64,000 bases of DNA from UBA1765 sp045629945 (GTDB lineage: Bacteria > Fibrobacterota > Fibrobacteria > Fibrobacterales > Fibrobacteraceae), in the NCBI GenBank assembly GCA_045629945.1, contig JAZQSE010000033.1, positions 62,001-126,000 on the forward strand. Reading direction: 5' to 3'. Below, piece after piece: positions 53,193-61,768 of the stretch (position 1 is its first letter; each line of letters begins with the position of its first letter). The position numbers and the translations under genes were made by a program. Under the pieces are notes generated by a model. The model did not search any database. It saw nothing but the letters and a program-made list of their open reading frames with translations, and was not told the origin of the DNA.

Positions 53193-54692
53193 TTAACCGC
53201 AATAGAAATAGGTTTTAACTAAATCGTTCATTGCAGTTTTGCTCTTAGTAACTTTTGCACGTAATGTTTTGTCATTAAATGCTTTAAGTTGAGCAATAAT
53301 ACCATCAATCATTGCAGGGGAGAATACGCCGAATTCTTCATAAACTTTGCGTTGTTTTTGCAAACATTCAGCAGAAGCAGCACAACTGTCTGGGAGTGTG
53401 TCTAACTTTTTCAAGATTTTGGAATTTTCTTTTTTGTGAATGTTTACATTAACATAGGTCTTTTCTGCAACAGCAAGACCATCTTTCAAAGAGAACCCGT
53501 GGCGGCAAGCAACACAAAGGCCAGCCATCAAAAGATAAACGTTGGCAGAGGCATCCGGAGAGCGCATTTCAACAGTCTGCTTTTGATGCGTGTCATAAGC
53601 ACTTTTCTGTTCGTTTGGATTAGCTTGTTTGCAAAGGTCTGTTTTACTTGCCCAACCAAGTGGTACACGTACAAGAACGCTACGGTTACGATCCCCCCAA
53701 CAAACGTTGGTTGGAGCTTCTTGGTGAGGAACCAAGCGTAAATAAGAAGTTGGGTTCATATTACCAAAAGCCGTGATAGATGGAGCAAGTTTCATCATGC
53801 CAGCAATAGCGCGTTTCGCCGTGTCAGAAATAACCCCATTTTTAAGCATCTGGTTGTTGCCGTTTTTCATAATGCGCATATGAACATGCAAACCAGAACC
53901 TGCTTTACCAACGGTAATTTTTGGAGCAAAAGAAACATCCAAGCCGTATTCATTAGCAAGGTTTCTTATAATCCATTTTGCAACAGTGAGTTGGTTTGCA
54001 GCGCTTTCAGCGGCGCAAGGGAGAAATTCAATTTCATTTTGTTCGTAGAGTTTACCATCTTGAGTAAAGTTACCAACTTCGCTATGACCATATTTAATAA
54101 GACCGCCAGCCTGAGCAATATAAAGCATACATTGTTGACGGAATTCATTGAACTTAGCAAATGGAGCTGATTCGTGATAGCCCTTTTGGTCTACAGCTGG
54201 GAAAACTTTTGGGTCATCTGCAATAACATAGTATTCAAGTTCACCCATGGCTTCAAATTCCATTCCAGTTTCTTTCTTGAAAGCTTTGCAAGCTTTGTGA
54301 AGCGTGTATTCTGGAGATGATTCTAAAGGTTCGCCATCTTTATTGAAAAAAGAGCATAAGAGGCAAAGTGTTGGAAGAGTTGCGAATGGATCCATGAATG
54401 CAGAAGCATAGCGTGGAACAACATACAAGTCAGAAGAAGATGCTTCAATATAGCTGAACAATGAAGAACCATCAACGCGTTCGCCACAAGTTAAAATTTC
54501 ATCTAAATAATCAGCATCATTTATAATGAAGTTCAATGTTTTTAAACGGCCATCACCACCAGCATACATAAAATTAACGTGCTGGATTTCGTTTTTTTTG
54601 ATGTAAGACTTAATGTCTTCTTTGGTGAATTTTTCGCAAGGTTTTTTCAAAGCCTTAACGATTGGATTTGCTGACATTTCGATTGTAGCCAT
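53193..54692 (-). CDS. glnA: glutamine synthetase
   Basis: It amidates glutamate with ammonia and ATP, the main nitrogen-assimilation step. Characteristic segments are GERVDGSSLFSYIEASSSDLYVVP, metal-binding ELEYYVI, GSGLHVHMRI and PTSYLRLVPHQEAPTNVCWGDRNRSVLVRVP. At 499 residues it is a longer variant, with a C-terminus (LVKTYFYCG end, KLDTLPDSCAASAEC) that lacks the usual adenylylation-loop NLYxLP stretch, so control by GlnE is unlikely. A terminator follows. An inverted repeat sits just upstream of the start. Confidence 0.93.
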   Translation of the reverse strand: MATIEMSANPIVKALKKPCEKFTKEDIKSYIKKNEIQHVNFMYAGGDGRLKTLNFIINDADYLDEILTCGERVDGSSLFSYIEASSSDLYVVPRYASAFMDPFATLPTLCLLCSFFNKDGEPLESSPEYTLHKACKAFKKETGMEFEAMGELEYYVIADDPKVFPAVDQKGYHESAPFAKFNEFRQQCMLYIAQAGGLIKYGHSEVGNFTQDGKLYEQNEIEFLPCAAESAANQLTVAKWIIRNLANEYGLDVSFAPKITVGKAGSGLHVHMRIMKNGNNQMLKNGVISDTAKRAIAGMMKLAPSITAFGNMNPTSYLRLVPHQEAPTNVCWGDRNRSVLVRVPLGWASKTDLCKQANPNEQKSAYDTHQKQTVEMRSPDASANVYLLMAGLCVACRHGFSLKDGLAVAEKTYVNVNIHKKENSKILKKLDTLPDSCAASAECLQKQRKVYEEFGVFSPAMIDGIIAQLKAFNDKTLRAKVTKSKTAMNDLVKTYFYCG

Positions 54693-54727
54693 ATATTCCT
54701 TCTTGGAAATTTGTTAAAAAGCTTATC

Positions 54728-54764
54728 GCTTGATTTTGTTCTACATATTTAGAAAAAATCAAGC
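54728..54764 (-). promoter_or_regulatory. 10-bp inverted repeat upstream of glnA
   Basis: GCTTGATTTT (54728-54737) and AAAATCAAGC (54755-54764) are perfect inverted copies with a 17-nt spacer, beginning 35 nt before the glnA start. It could be an operator or a leader hairpin of nitrogen control. Confidence 0.45.
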
Positions 54765-54781
54765 TATTTTGAAAAATTAAT

Positions 54782-55384
54782 TTATTTAAACTCAACTTTA
54801 GGAGCTGTTGCGGCATTTGCATCGGCAGCAAAAGGAACTTTTGGAGTAGCTCCGGCAAAACCAGCAATAAGATTATTCGGGAACTGACGGATATAGGTGT
54901 TAAAATCGCGAACGGTTTCATTGTAGCGTTTGCGTTCTACGGCAATTCGATTTTCTGCACCTTCTAGTTGTACGCGTAAATCTTGGAAAGATTGATTGCT
55001 TTTTAAGTTGGGGTAGTTTTCTGTTACCATCATAAGGCGTTGTAATGCAGAACCAAGAGTGGCCTGGCTTTCTTGGAAACGTTTCATAGCCGCTTCGTCA
55101 CCAAGTAAGTTTTCATCGACTTTTACAGTTCCGCCAAGGCGGCTTCTTGCATCAATGACTTCTGTTAAAGTTGATTTTTCAAAATCAGCTTCTGCTTGAA
55201 CTGTAGCCACAAGATTAGGAATCAAATCATAGCGGCGTTGGTAAGTATTTTCGACTTGAGCCCATGCGGAACGAACATTTTCTTCGCCTGCAATAATAGA
55301 ATTGTAAGCCCCGATACTTTTGGCTACAATAATAACGCCTAATAGTAAAACTACTGCAAGAGTAATAACGAGAATTTTTTTCAT
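54782..55384 (-). CDS. LemA-family protein
   Basis: An N-terminal helix (about 4-24) is followed by the LemA core YNSIIAGEENVRSAWAQVENTYQRRYDLIPNLVATVQAEADFEKSTLTEVIDARSRL and RYNETVRDFNTYIRQFPNNLIAGFAG. The membrane-anchored helical protein has no known activity. It usually lies beside a TPM-domain protein, as here with one gene between. The stop is one base after the hypothetical gene's stop region on the same strand, so the three form an operon. Confidence 0.93.
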   Translation of the reverse strand: MKKILVITLAVVLLLGVIIVAKSIGAYNSIIAGEENVRSAWAQVENTYQRRYDLIPNLVATVQAEADFEKSTLTEVIDARSRLGGTVKVDENLLGDEAAMKRFQESQATLGSALQRLMMVTENYPNLKSNQSFQDLRVQLEGAENRIAVERKRYNETVRDFNTYIRQFPNNLIAGFAGATPKVPFAADANAATAPKVEFK

Positions 55385-56071
55385 TTAAACCTCCATAGAA
55401 TCCACAAATTGTAGAATCTTTTCGATTTCAAGAATATAGTTATTTGCTTGTTCTGAAATGATATTGTCTTTTTGACCAGGTGGTTGTAACTGTAAGAAAG
55501 AGTATTTTTTCCGCATACTATCTTTGCTTTCTGGGTATTCCATTGTCTCTAGGAAATGCACCCCATAAAGAATAGGCAAAATGACTCGTTCAGCTTCTAG
55601 AAAGAAATCAAGACTTGTTCTTTTGCGTAAGCGGTAAACAAAATTAGAACGCAAACGAATAATAAGCCCGCGTAATTCACGTTCGCATTGTAAGCGTAAA
55701 GCCTTTTTTTCAGGAATGAAATCTTTTAAAGGAGCCTCTCCGAGAATTGGAAAATTCTTTTTAGAAATGTGTAAAAATTCTAAAGGAAAAGTGTCCTTAG
55801 CAGAATCAAAAAACTGAGATGTAAAAAAGTAGCTGAACTGAATCTTGAACTTCTCAGCTTGACGGAGTAAATCTTGTAAAGGAATCAATTCGTTAGGCGT
55901 GTTTTCTTTTAGAAGGAAACTAATTTGCCAGGGTTCTTTAAAAGGGTTAAATCCCTCCATCAGACAATCGCCATGCAAAAAAGCGGAAATAAGATTTTCG
56001 CCAAAAGTTTCTTGTAACCATTCTGGCCACATAGAATCCTGAAGTTCTTTAATGCTAAGAATTTTTGCCAT
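55385..56071 (-). CDS. predicted nucleotidyltransferase-like protein of the lemA locus
   Basis: The 228-residue protein starts with FGENLISAFLHGDCLMEGFNPFKEPWQISFLL, a weak match to the N-terminal part of MNT-type nucleotidyltransferases (G[GS]-x-acidic motif). The segment FLHISKKNFPILGEAPLKDFIPEKKALRLQCERELRGLIIRLRSNFVY also recurs in such families. The catalytic acidic residues are not clear, so it may be inactive. ATG 56071 follows GAGGG and is preferred over TTG 56086. It sits between the LemA and TPM genes, an unusual insertion in that pair. Confidence 0.65.
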   Translation of the reverse strand: MAKILSIKELQDSMWPEWLQETFGENLISAFLHGDCLMEGFNPFKEPWQISFLLKENTPNELIPLQDLLRQAEKFKIQFSYFFTSQFFDSAKDTFPLEFLHISKKNFPILGEAPLKDFIPEKKALRLQCERELRGLIIRLRSNFVYRLRKRTSLDFFLEAERVILPILYGVHFLETMEYPESKDSMRKKYSFLQLQPPGQKDNIISEQANNYILEIEKILQFVDSMEV

Positions 56072-56079
56072 AATACCCT

Positions 56080-56805
56080 CTACCAAGACCCTCCAGAGCC
56101 ACCACCACCGAATCGGCCACCACCAAATCCGCCACCAAATCCGCCTCCTCTCGAAGAAGAACTGCTTCCGCGAAGCGAGGCAATTAAAAGATAAAGTAAA
56201 ATAGTTCTACCCGTTGGCGTTGCAATTAAGAAAATCCCTAGAATGAGAAAAAAGAAAAATCCTAAAGGAGATAATTTCTGTTGTTCTTGTTGAATTTTTT
56301 TATTTGAAATTTTTGAAAAGTCAAGTGTTACATTTTTGGCTTTAGCAGATTCTTCTGCAAGTGCAAGAGCTAAACGCAAAACCCCTTCGCTGTATTTCCC
56401 TTGCCTGAAGGCTGGAACAAGAGTTTTTTGTTGTAAACTTTCTACAAGCGCATCAGGTAAAAAGATTTCTGCGCCATAACCCGTTTCAACACTGCGGCGT
56501 TTTTCATCAAGTGTTACAAAAATTAAAAGGCCTTCATCATTTTTATTGCCAACGCCCCATTTCTGAGCAATTTGTAATGCAAAATCTCTTGGTTCTTCGC
56601 CATCAATATTTTGAAACAGCGCGGCCGCTAAGCCAACACCTGTTTTTCTATAAAGTTCTTCTGCGATTTCGTTGAAAACTTTTGTTTCTGCTTGTGAAAG
56701 CATTCTGTTTTCATCGTAGACATAAGAATTTACCGGACGCGGCGGAACTTCTTTAGTGAAGCCTAAAGAAAATACGGCAAGTAATATGAAAAAAAATAAA
56801 CGCAT
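56080..56805 (-). CDS. TPM-domain secreted/membrane protein (YgcG-like)
   Basis: A signal peptide (about 1-18) is followed by a TPM domain (about 27-155; VYDENRMLSQAETKVFNEIAEELYRKTGVGLAAALF, GNKNDEGLLIFVTLDEKRRSVETGYGAE). A membrane helix (about 180-200, FFFFLILGIFLIATPTG) precedes a Gly/Ser/Phe-rich tail (RGGGFGGGFGGGRFGGGGSG). TPM proteins are often coupled to LemA; the function is unknown. The start is ATG 56805; the longer TTG frame is less likely. Confidence 0.9.
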   Translation of the reverse strand: MRLFFFILLAVFSLGFTKEVPPRPVNSYVYDENRMLSQAETKVFNEIAEELYRKTGVGLAAALFQNIDGEEPRDFALQIAQKWGVGNKNDEGLLIFVTLDEKRRSVETGYGAEIFLPDALVESLQQKTLVPAFRQGKYSEGVLRLALALAEESAKAKNVTLDFSKISNKKIQQEQQKLSPLGFFFFLILGIFLIATPTGRTILLYLLIASLRGSSSSSRGGGFGGGFGGGRFGGGGSGGSW

Positions 56806-56828
56806 TTTTAATTTCAAAAAATGAAAAA

Positions 56829-58160
56829 TTAATCGCGAATGTTGTTTTTCAATGTTTCGATTTCACGAGCAAATGTTGGGTCTGTTTCAATGTATTGTTT
56901 TACACTTTTATTGGCATGAATCACTGTTGCATGGTCTCTGCCACCGAAATGCTGTCCAATACCCTGGAGACTAAGTGTTGAAAGTTCTTTAGTCAAATAC
57001 ATGGCTACTTGTCTTGCTTTAGAAACTTCTTGAGTCCCACGACCTTTTTCAATGAGCTTGTCTGCAGGGATATCAAAGTGTTGTGAAACGGCTTGGATAA
57101 TAGCATTGACATTTACACGGCGACGGATGGTCGGGAGAATTTCATTTACAACACGCCTTGCAAGAGTCATATCTATATCGTGGTGCATCACGCTGGCTTG
57201 TGCGGTAAGCTTTGTAATTGCGTTTTCAAGAAAACGCACATTGCCACTGATATTTTCAGCAAGATAAAGTATAACTTCGTTATCAATATCTAAATGTTGA
57301 GCTTTAGCTTTTTGACGTAAAATGGCTTCTCTTGTTTCAACATCAGGTGGTTGGATATCAACAGTAAGCCCCCAAGAAAAACGGCTGACAAGGCGTTCTG
57401 CAAGGCTTTTTACTTCAACTGCAGGAACATCAGAAGTTAAAACGATTTGTTTGCCTGCTTGGTGTAACGCATTAAAAATATGGAAAAATTCATTTTGGGT
57501 TTCTTCTTTTCCGCTCCAGTTCTGGATATCATCAATCAAAAGAACATCGACTTTATTGCGATAATAAGAAGAAAATTCAGAAACTCTTTGTTCGCGAAGG
57601 CTTTTAATAAATTGCTCCATAAAATCGTGAGCAGTAAGGTAGCAGACTTTTTTGTCTGGTTCGCTTTCTAAAACATAGTTACCGATAGCTTGCAACAAGT
57701 GAGTCTTGCCAAGGCCAGGAGCACCATAAATAAAGAGAGGATTGTATTTGTTGTTGCTTGGGTTTTCAGCAACAGCGAACGCCGCATTAAAAGCTAGGAG
57801 GGCTTTGTCACCTGCAACGAAATTATTAAAAGTATGGTTTCTAGAAAGAGGAATACTTGTTGTTTCTAAAGTAGAATTCAAAGAATAATTTTGCGAAATC
57901 GTGTAAGCAGGAGTAGCATTAGAGGCCTGGAATTCAAAGTTAATGCGGTTTTGGGTGTTGTTACTACTTTGCCAACTATGTTCTAAAAGACTTCTGTAAG
58001 GAAGCAGTTCTTTTGGGTCAATGCCTTCGGGTAGTTGAATAACGGCACCATTTTCAGAAAGCGAAACTAAAGTAGCATTAGCAAAAAAACGATCAAACAT
58101 ATTTTCGGAAATAATGTTCCGAAGAGCGTTCAGCGTGCGTTCCCATTGTAATTTATACAT
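56829..58160 (-). CDS. dnaA: chromosomal replication initiator DnaA
   Basis: DnaA melts oriC. The 443-residue protein has domain I (about 1-75), AAA+ domain III with Walker A GAPGLGKTHLLQAIG (about 145-159), Walker B VDVLLIDDIQ, and domain IV with the DnaA-box-binding GGRDHATVIHANKS. A 17-bp palindrome and AAGGAAGG stand just before the ATG. No DnaA-box sequence (TTATCCACA) occurs in the 287 nt upstream, so oriC is probably not at this side. It is followed by the TPM gene 23 nt downstream. Confidence 0.97.
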   Translation of the reverse strand: MYKLQWERTLNALRNIISENMFDRFFANATLVSLSENGAVIQLPEGIDPKELLPYRSLLEHSWQSSNNTQNRINFEFQASNATPAYTISQNYSLNSTLETTSIPLSRNHTFNNFVAGDKALLAFNAAFAVAENPSNNKYNPLFIYGAPGLGKTHLLQAIGNYVLESEPDKKVCYLTAHDFMEQFIKSLREQRVSEFSSYYRNKVDVLLIDDIQNWSGKEETQNEFFHIFNALHQAGKQIVLTSDVPAVEVKSLAERLVSRFSWGLTVDIQPPDVETREAILRQKAKAQHLDIDNEVILYLAENISGNVRFLENAITKLTAQASVMHHDIDMTLARRVVNEILPTIRRRVNVNAIIQAVSQHFDIPADKLIEKGRGTQEVSKARQVAMYLTKELSTLSLQGIGQHFGGRDHATVIHANKSVKQYIETDPTFAREIETLKNNIRD

Positions 58161-58176
58161 TTAAAAGACCTTCCTT

Positions 58177-58193
58177 GACTAGAAGTTCTAGTC
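58177..58193 (-). promoter_or_regulatory. 17-bp palindrome in the dnaA leader
   Basis: GACTAGAAGTTCTAGTC is a perfect palindrome around one central base. It ends 16 nt before the dnaA ATG and next to the ribosome site. It may be an operator or an RNA hairpin affecting dnaA translation; both are inference. Confidence 0.5.
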
Positions 58194-58447
58194 TGACTTT
58201 TTCTTCATAGAGAACTCTTAATTTAGTTTTTTTTAAAGGGAATAAAAAGATTCTAAAAAAAATATCTGATTTTCTAACTCATTGATAATCAAAAGGTTAG
58301 AGAAATTGTGAAAATTGCGCTATTTGATTGGATTTTAAAAAAAGAACGCTTTTAAATTCTTGCTCTAGTAGGAATTTTAAAACGTTATCAATGAATAGAA
58401 TTCAAAATAAATTCATAGAGTTTCACTATGGCGAAAAGGTTTTTATG

Positions 58448-59284
58448 CTATGGGTAAATTAATTTGCCCACAATTCGACTTTTTGGAATGTAACCTAATT
58501 CCCTAGAATCAGCACAATATTTACCTTGTAAGCATAAAACGTAGTACATATTTTCAGGAACAATGAAATATTCTATAAGCGTAGAATCCTTTGCGTTAAA
58601 AATCTGGCGTTTGAATTCAATGGGGTCTGTACTGTGAATTTGCATTTGAATTTGGTTAGCAATCAAATGTAATTCTTGCCATGGTAAACCTTGAACTTCT
58701 CTAGTGCTGACTGGACGAGCTCCGATTTTTGTATTGCCAGCAAGTGCAAGTGGTAAAGAGTCTTTTCCAGAATAAGGTAAGGCTTTTACAAAAAAAGGAA
58801 TTTTCTCTTGGCGCAAAAGATTTAAGGTATAATCAGTTTCGATATCGTTTAATTTGTTAAAGAAAAGAGTGTCTCCTTTTTGTGGGAGAGTGATTATTCT
58901 ATCATCAATAATAATAGTTTCTTCTTTGAAGCGATGTTTTGCAATCGAAGATTGTATAAAACCAGCAGAAGAAAGTTTTAGCGAATCCCCGGAAAGAGCA
59001 ATCAATTTTCTAACGATTTCTTTTCCATTCGGTAATTCAACAAGGACAAAATCATTCGGTTTTAAATTTTCTTTGCAAGATTTCCATTTACAAAAAAACA
59101 ACCATTCACCTTTTTCTGCATTAGAAAAAAGACTGGAATCTTTTAAAAAAATGGATTCAAAGACATAACTTCTGACAACGTAAGTTATGGGAAAAATTGT
59201 CAAAAGAATTAGAACAGAAACAACAAGTCTCCAGGGCGAAGAACGACGAAGGAGTTTTTTTATTTTCCGTTCTGTTTTTTTCAT
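58448..59284 (-). CDS. lepB: signal peptidase I-like protein, divergent catalytic region
   Basis: One N-terminal helix (about 19-40) precedes an S26 fold with DFVLVELPNGKEIVRKLIALSGDS (box D, about 78-101) and CADSRELGYIPKSRIVGKLIYP (box E, end). It should cleave signal peptides on the outer face of the inner membrane. The serine region is DSSLFSNAEKGEW, with SSL in place of the usual SM-x-P. In box D the Lys is one residue nearer GD than in E. coli LepB (RK instead of KR). The protein lies 2 nt downstream of lepA, the classical pairing, so the name is strongly supported by context. Confidence 0.82.
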   Translation of the reverse strand: MKKTERKIKKLLRRSSPWRLVVSVLILLTIFPITYVVRSYVFESIFLKDSSLFSNAEKGEWLFFCKWKSCKENLKPNDFVLVELPNGKEIVRKLIALSGDSLKLSSAGFIQSSIAKHRFKEETIIIDDRIITLPQKGDTLFFNKLNDIETDYTLNLLRQEKIPFFVKALPYSGKDSLPLALAGNTKIGARPVSTREVQGLPWQELHLIANQIQMQIHSTDPIEFKRQIFNAKDSTLIEYFIVPENMYYVLCLQGKYCADSRELGYIPKSRIVGKLIYP

Positions 59285-59286
59285 AT

Positions 59287-61107
59287 TTAATCGTTTCCGT
59301 TTGAAGAATCCGAAAGCGAAAGAACAGCAAGGAATGCTTTTTGAGGTACTTCAACAGAGCCAATGTTTTTCATGCGCTTTTTACCTTCTTTCTGTTTTTC
59401 AAGAAGTTTGCGCTTACGTGTAATATCACCACCATAACATTTGGCAAGCACGTCTTTACGTACTGCTTTTACCGTGCTGCGGCTTATGATTTTTCCACCA
59501 ATAGCGCCTTGTATAGCGACATCAAACTGTTGTCTTGGAATTAGGTCTTTAAGTTTTACACAAATAGAATTAGCGTATTGGACAGACTTTTCGCGGTGAA
59601 TAATCACAGAAAATGCATCAACAGGGTCACCATTCAAAAGAATATCCAGTTTAACAAGATTATTTTTTCTGTATCCAGAAGGTTCGTAATCTAGACCAGC
59701 ATAACCACGACTTAAAGATTTTAAACGATCATAAAAATCAAACATGATTTCTGCAAGAGGCAGTTCGTATTTTAAAATGACTTTTTGTTCGTCCAAATAT
59801 TCCATCGTCAGAAATTCGCCACGTTTTTCTTCACAGAGATTCATCATAGCGCCCACATATTCTTTAGGTGTAAATATCTGGGCTTTAACGTAAGGTTCTT
59901 CAATATAATCGTAACGGCTTGCGTCAGGAAGTTTAGAAGGGCTTTCAATTTTTGTACAAGAACCATCAGTTCCATAAACATGGTATTCTACGTTTGGAAC
60001 AGTTGTAATAATATCGACATTAAACTCTCTGTCTAAACGTTCTTGCACAATTTCCATATGTAAAAGGCCTAAGAAACCAGCACGGAATCCAAAGCCCAAA
60101 GCATCAGAAGTTTCTGGTTCCCAAGAAATGGCCGAATCATTGAGTTTCAATTTTTCAAGAGCTTCGCGCAAGTTTTTGTAATCTTCTGGGTTAATAGGGT
60201 AAATGCCAGAATAAATCATTGGCAAGATATCTTTATAACCAGGGAGAGGTTCTTGAACTGGGTTTTGAGAATCAGTTAAAGTGTCTCCGATTTTTACGTC
60301 GCTGATAGTTTTGACATTAGCAAGAACATAACCAACCATACCAGCAGAAAGTTCAGGTTTGGCATCGCGTTGCATTGAAAACGTACCGACTTCTGTAACC
60401 ATATATTCGGCATTTGTTTTCATCATACGGATTTTCATACCGGCTTTAAGTGTGCCTTGAACAATGCGTATATAATTGATGACGCCTCTATAACTATCGT
60501 AAACGGAATCAAAAATAAGTGCTTGTAACGGAGCGTCGTTATTGCCTTCTGGAGGTGGAATTTCATCGACAATTTTATCAAGAACCTGCTCTACATTTAT
60601 GCCGGATTTTGCCGAGATTCTTGGAATTTTATCTGGGTCATAACCTAACAAATCGCCAACTTGTTTTGCTATGCGATCAGGCTCTGCACCAGGCAAGTCA
60701 ATTTTATTCAAAACAGGAATAATTTCCAAATTGTTTTCAATAGCTAAATAAAGGTTTGAAAGGGTCTGGGCTTCAATACCTTGGCTTGCGTCAACAACAA
60801 GAATGGCGCCTTCGCAAGCGGCTAAGGAACGGCTGACTTCATAAGTAAAGTCCACATGCCCCGGCGTATCAATCATATTTAAAATGTATTCTCCGTCTGG
60901 TCTTGTATAAACCATACGAATAGCATGGGCTTTAATGGTAATACCGCGTTCTCTTTCCAGGTCCATGTCGTCTAGCAATTGGTTTGTCATTTCATTAGAA
61001 GCGACGGTCTTGGTAAGTTCAATCATCCTGTCGGCCAATGTAGATTTTCCATGGTCGATGTGGGCGATAATGCTAAAATTGCGGATGTGTGATTGTTTTG
61101 TCTTCAT
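59287..61107 (-). CDS. lepA: elongation factor 4 (LepA)
   Basis: LepA is a ribosome-bound GTPase that affects elongation and 30S biogenesis. The 606 residues show G1 AHIDHGKSTLADRM, the G3 DTPGHVDFTYEVSRSLAACEGAILVVDASQG, G4 NKIDLPGAEPDRI and the family-specific C-terminal GGDITRKRKLLEKQKEGKKRMK. It is followed by lepB at 2 nt. On the minus strand TATATT stands 28 nt before the ATG. Confidence 0.98.
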   Translation of the reverse strand: MKTKQSHIRNFSIIAHIDHGKSTLADRMIELTKTVASNEMTNQLLDDMDLERERGITIKAHAIRMVYTRPDGEYILNMIDTPGHVDFTYEVSRSLAACEGAILVVDASQGIEAQTLSNLYLAIENNLEIIPVLNKIDLPGAEPDRIAKQVGDLLGYDPDKIPRISAKSGINVEQVLDKIVDEIPPPEGNNDAPLQALIFDSVYDSYRGVINYIRIVQGTLKAGMKIRMMKTNAEYMVTEVGTFSMQRDAKPELSAGMVGYVLANVKTISDVKIGDTLTDSQNPVQEPLPGYKDILPMIYSGIYPINPEDYKNLREALEKLKLNDSAISWEPETSDALGFGFRAGFLGLLHMEIVQERLDREFNVDIITTVPNVEYHVYGTDGSCTKIESPSKLPDASRYDYIEEPYVKAQIFTPKEYVGAMMNLCEEKRGEFLTMEYLDEQKVILKYELPLAEIMFDFYDRLKSLSRGYAGLDYEPSGYRKNNLVKLDILLNGDPVDAFSVIIHREKSVQYANSICVKLKDLIPRQQFDVAIQGAIGGKIISRSTVKAVRKDVLAKCYGGDITRKRKLLEKQKEGKKRMKNIGSVEVPQKAFLAVLSLSDSSNGND

Positions 61108-61135
61108 TGTCGTCCGTTTTCTTGAATTCGCGCAA

Positions 61136-61141
61136 AATATA
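61136..61141 (-). promoter_or_regulatory. -10 box TATATT of the lepA-lepB operon
   Basis: On the minus strand TATATT lies 28 nt before the lepA ATG at 61107. No convincing -35 box is seen. Confidence 0.4.
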
Positions 61142-61229
61142 GCTAAATGCGTATGCTTTTAGGAATAATTTGACTAGGACGAATGAGAAAATACTATATT
61201 TTAGCAGCGTTTTTCTTTGTGGAATAGAA

Positions 61230-61760
61230 ATGACTTTTCGCTGTTTATTTTTTAGTCTTTTTCTTTTGATATTTTTTTCTGCTTCATTTGCAGCAGATGC
61301 TAAAGTTTTTAATAAAGATTATTCTAAAACCAAATCTATAAAAGCAATAATATCAGTACATGAAGGGAAAATTGTAATTGATTTGGATTTTAAAAAAGCT
61401 CCAAATACGGTGGCTAATTTTGTAGACCTTGCAAACAAGGGTTTCTATAATGGTTTGGTTTTTCATAGGGTGATTCCAGGCTTTATGACTCAAGGTGGCG
61501 ACCCAAATGGCAATGGCACGGGTGGTCCTGGGTATGTGATTGAAGATGAAATCAATAGTTTGAAACACGAAGCTGGTGTGATTTCTATGGCTAATCGTGG
61601 TAAAGGTACAGGTGGTTCGCAATTTTTCATTACGCATGTTCCACAACCTCATTTAGATGGTAAACACACTGTATTTGGAAAAGTATCAGAAGGACATGAT
61701 GTGGTTTGTCGTATTGATGCTTTTGACCCAATTTTAAAAATTGAAATTATTGAAAATTAG
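61230..61760 (+). CDS. secreted cyclophilin-type peptidyl-prolyl isomerase
   Basis: ATG 61230 begins a signal peptide (about 1-20, FRCLFFSLFLLIFFSASFAA), followed by a cyclophilin core: VANFVDLANKGFYNGLVFHRVIPGFMTQGGDPNGNGTGGPGY, SMANRGKGTGGSQFFIT and HTVFGKV. It helps fold envelope proteins in the periplasm. A longer frame from 61170 is rejected, since its extra 20 residues precede the signal peptide. It ends 8 nt before the H1-like gene, so they may share a transcript. Confidence 0.92.
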   Translation: MTFRCLFFSLFLLIFFSASFAADAKVFNKDYSKTKSIKAIISVHEGKIVIDLDFKKAPNTVANFVDLANKGFYNGLVFHRVIPGFMTQGGDPNGNGTGGPGYVIEDEINSLKHEAGVISMANRGKGTGGSQFFITHVPQPHLDGKHTVFGKVSEGHDVVCRIDAFDPILKIEIIEN

Positions 61761-61768
61761 GAGTAAAT

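Noticed and set aside
58161..58447. Replication origin next to dnaA
   Set aside because: No TTATCCACA-type boxes on either strand and no A+T 13-mers arranged as in oriC; only the 17-bp palindrome stands out.
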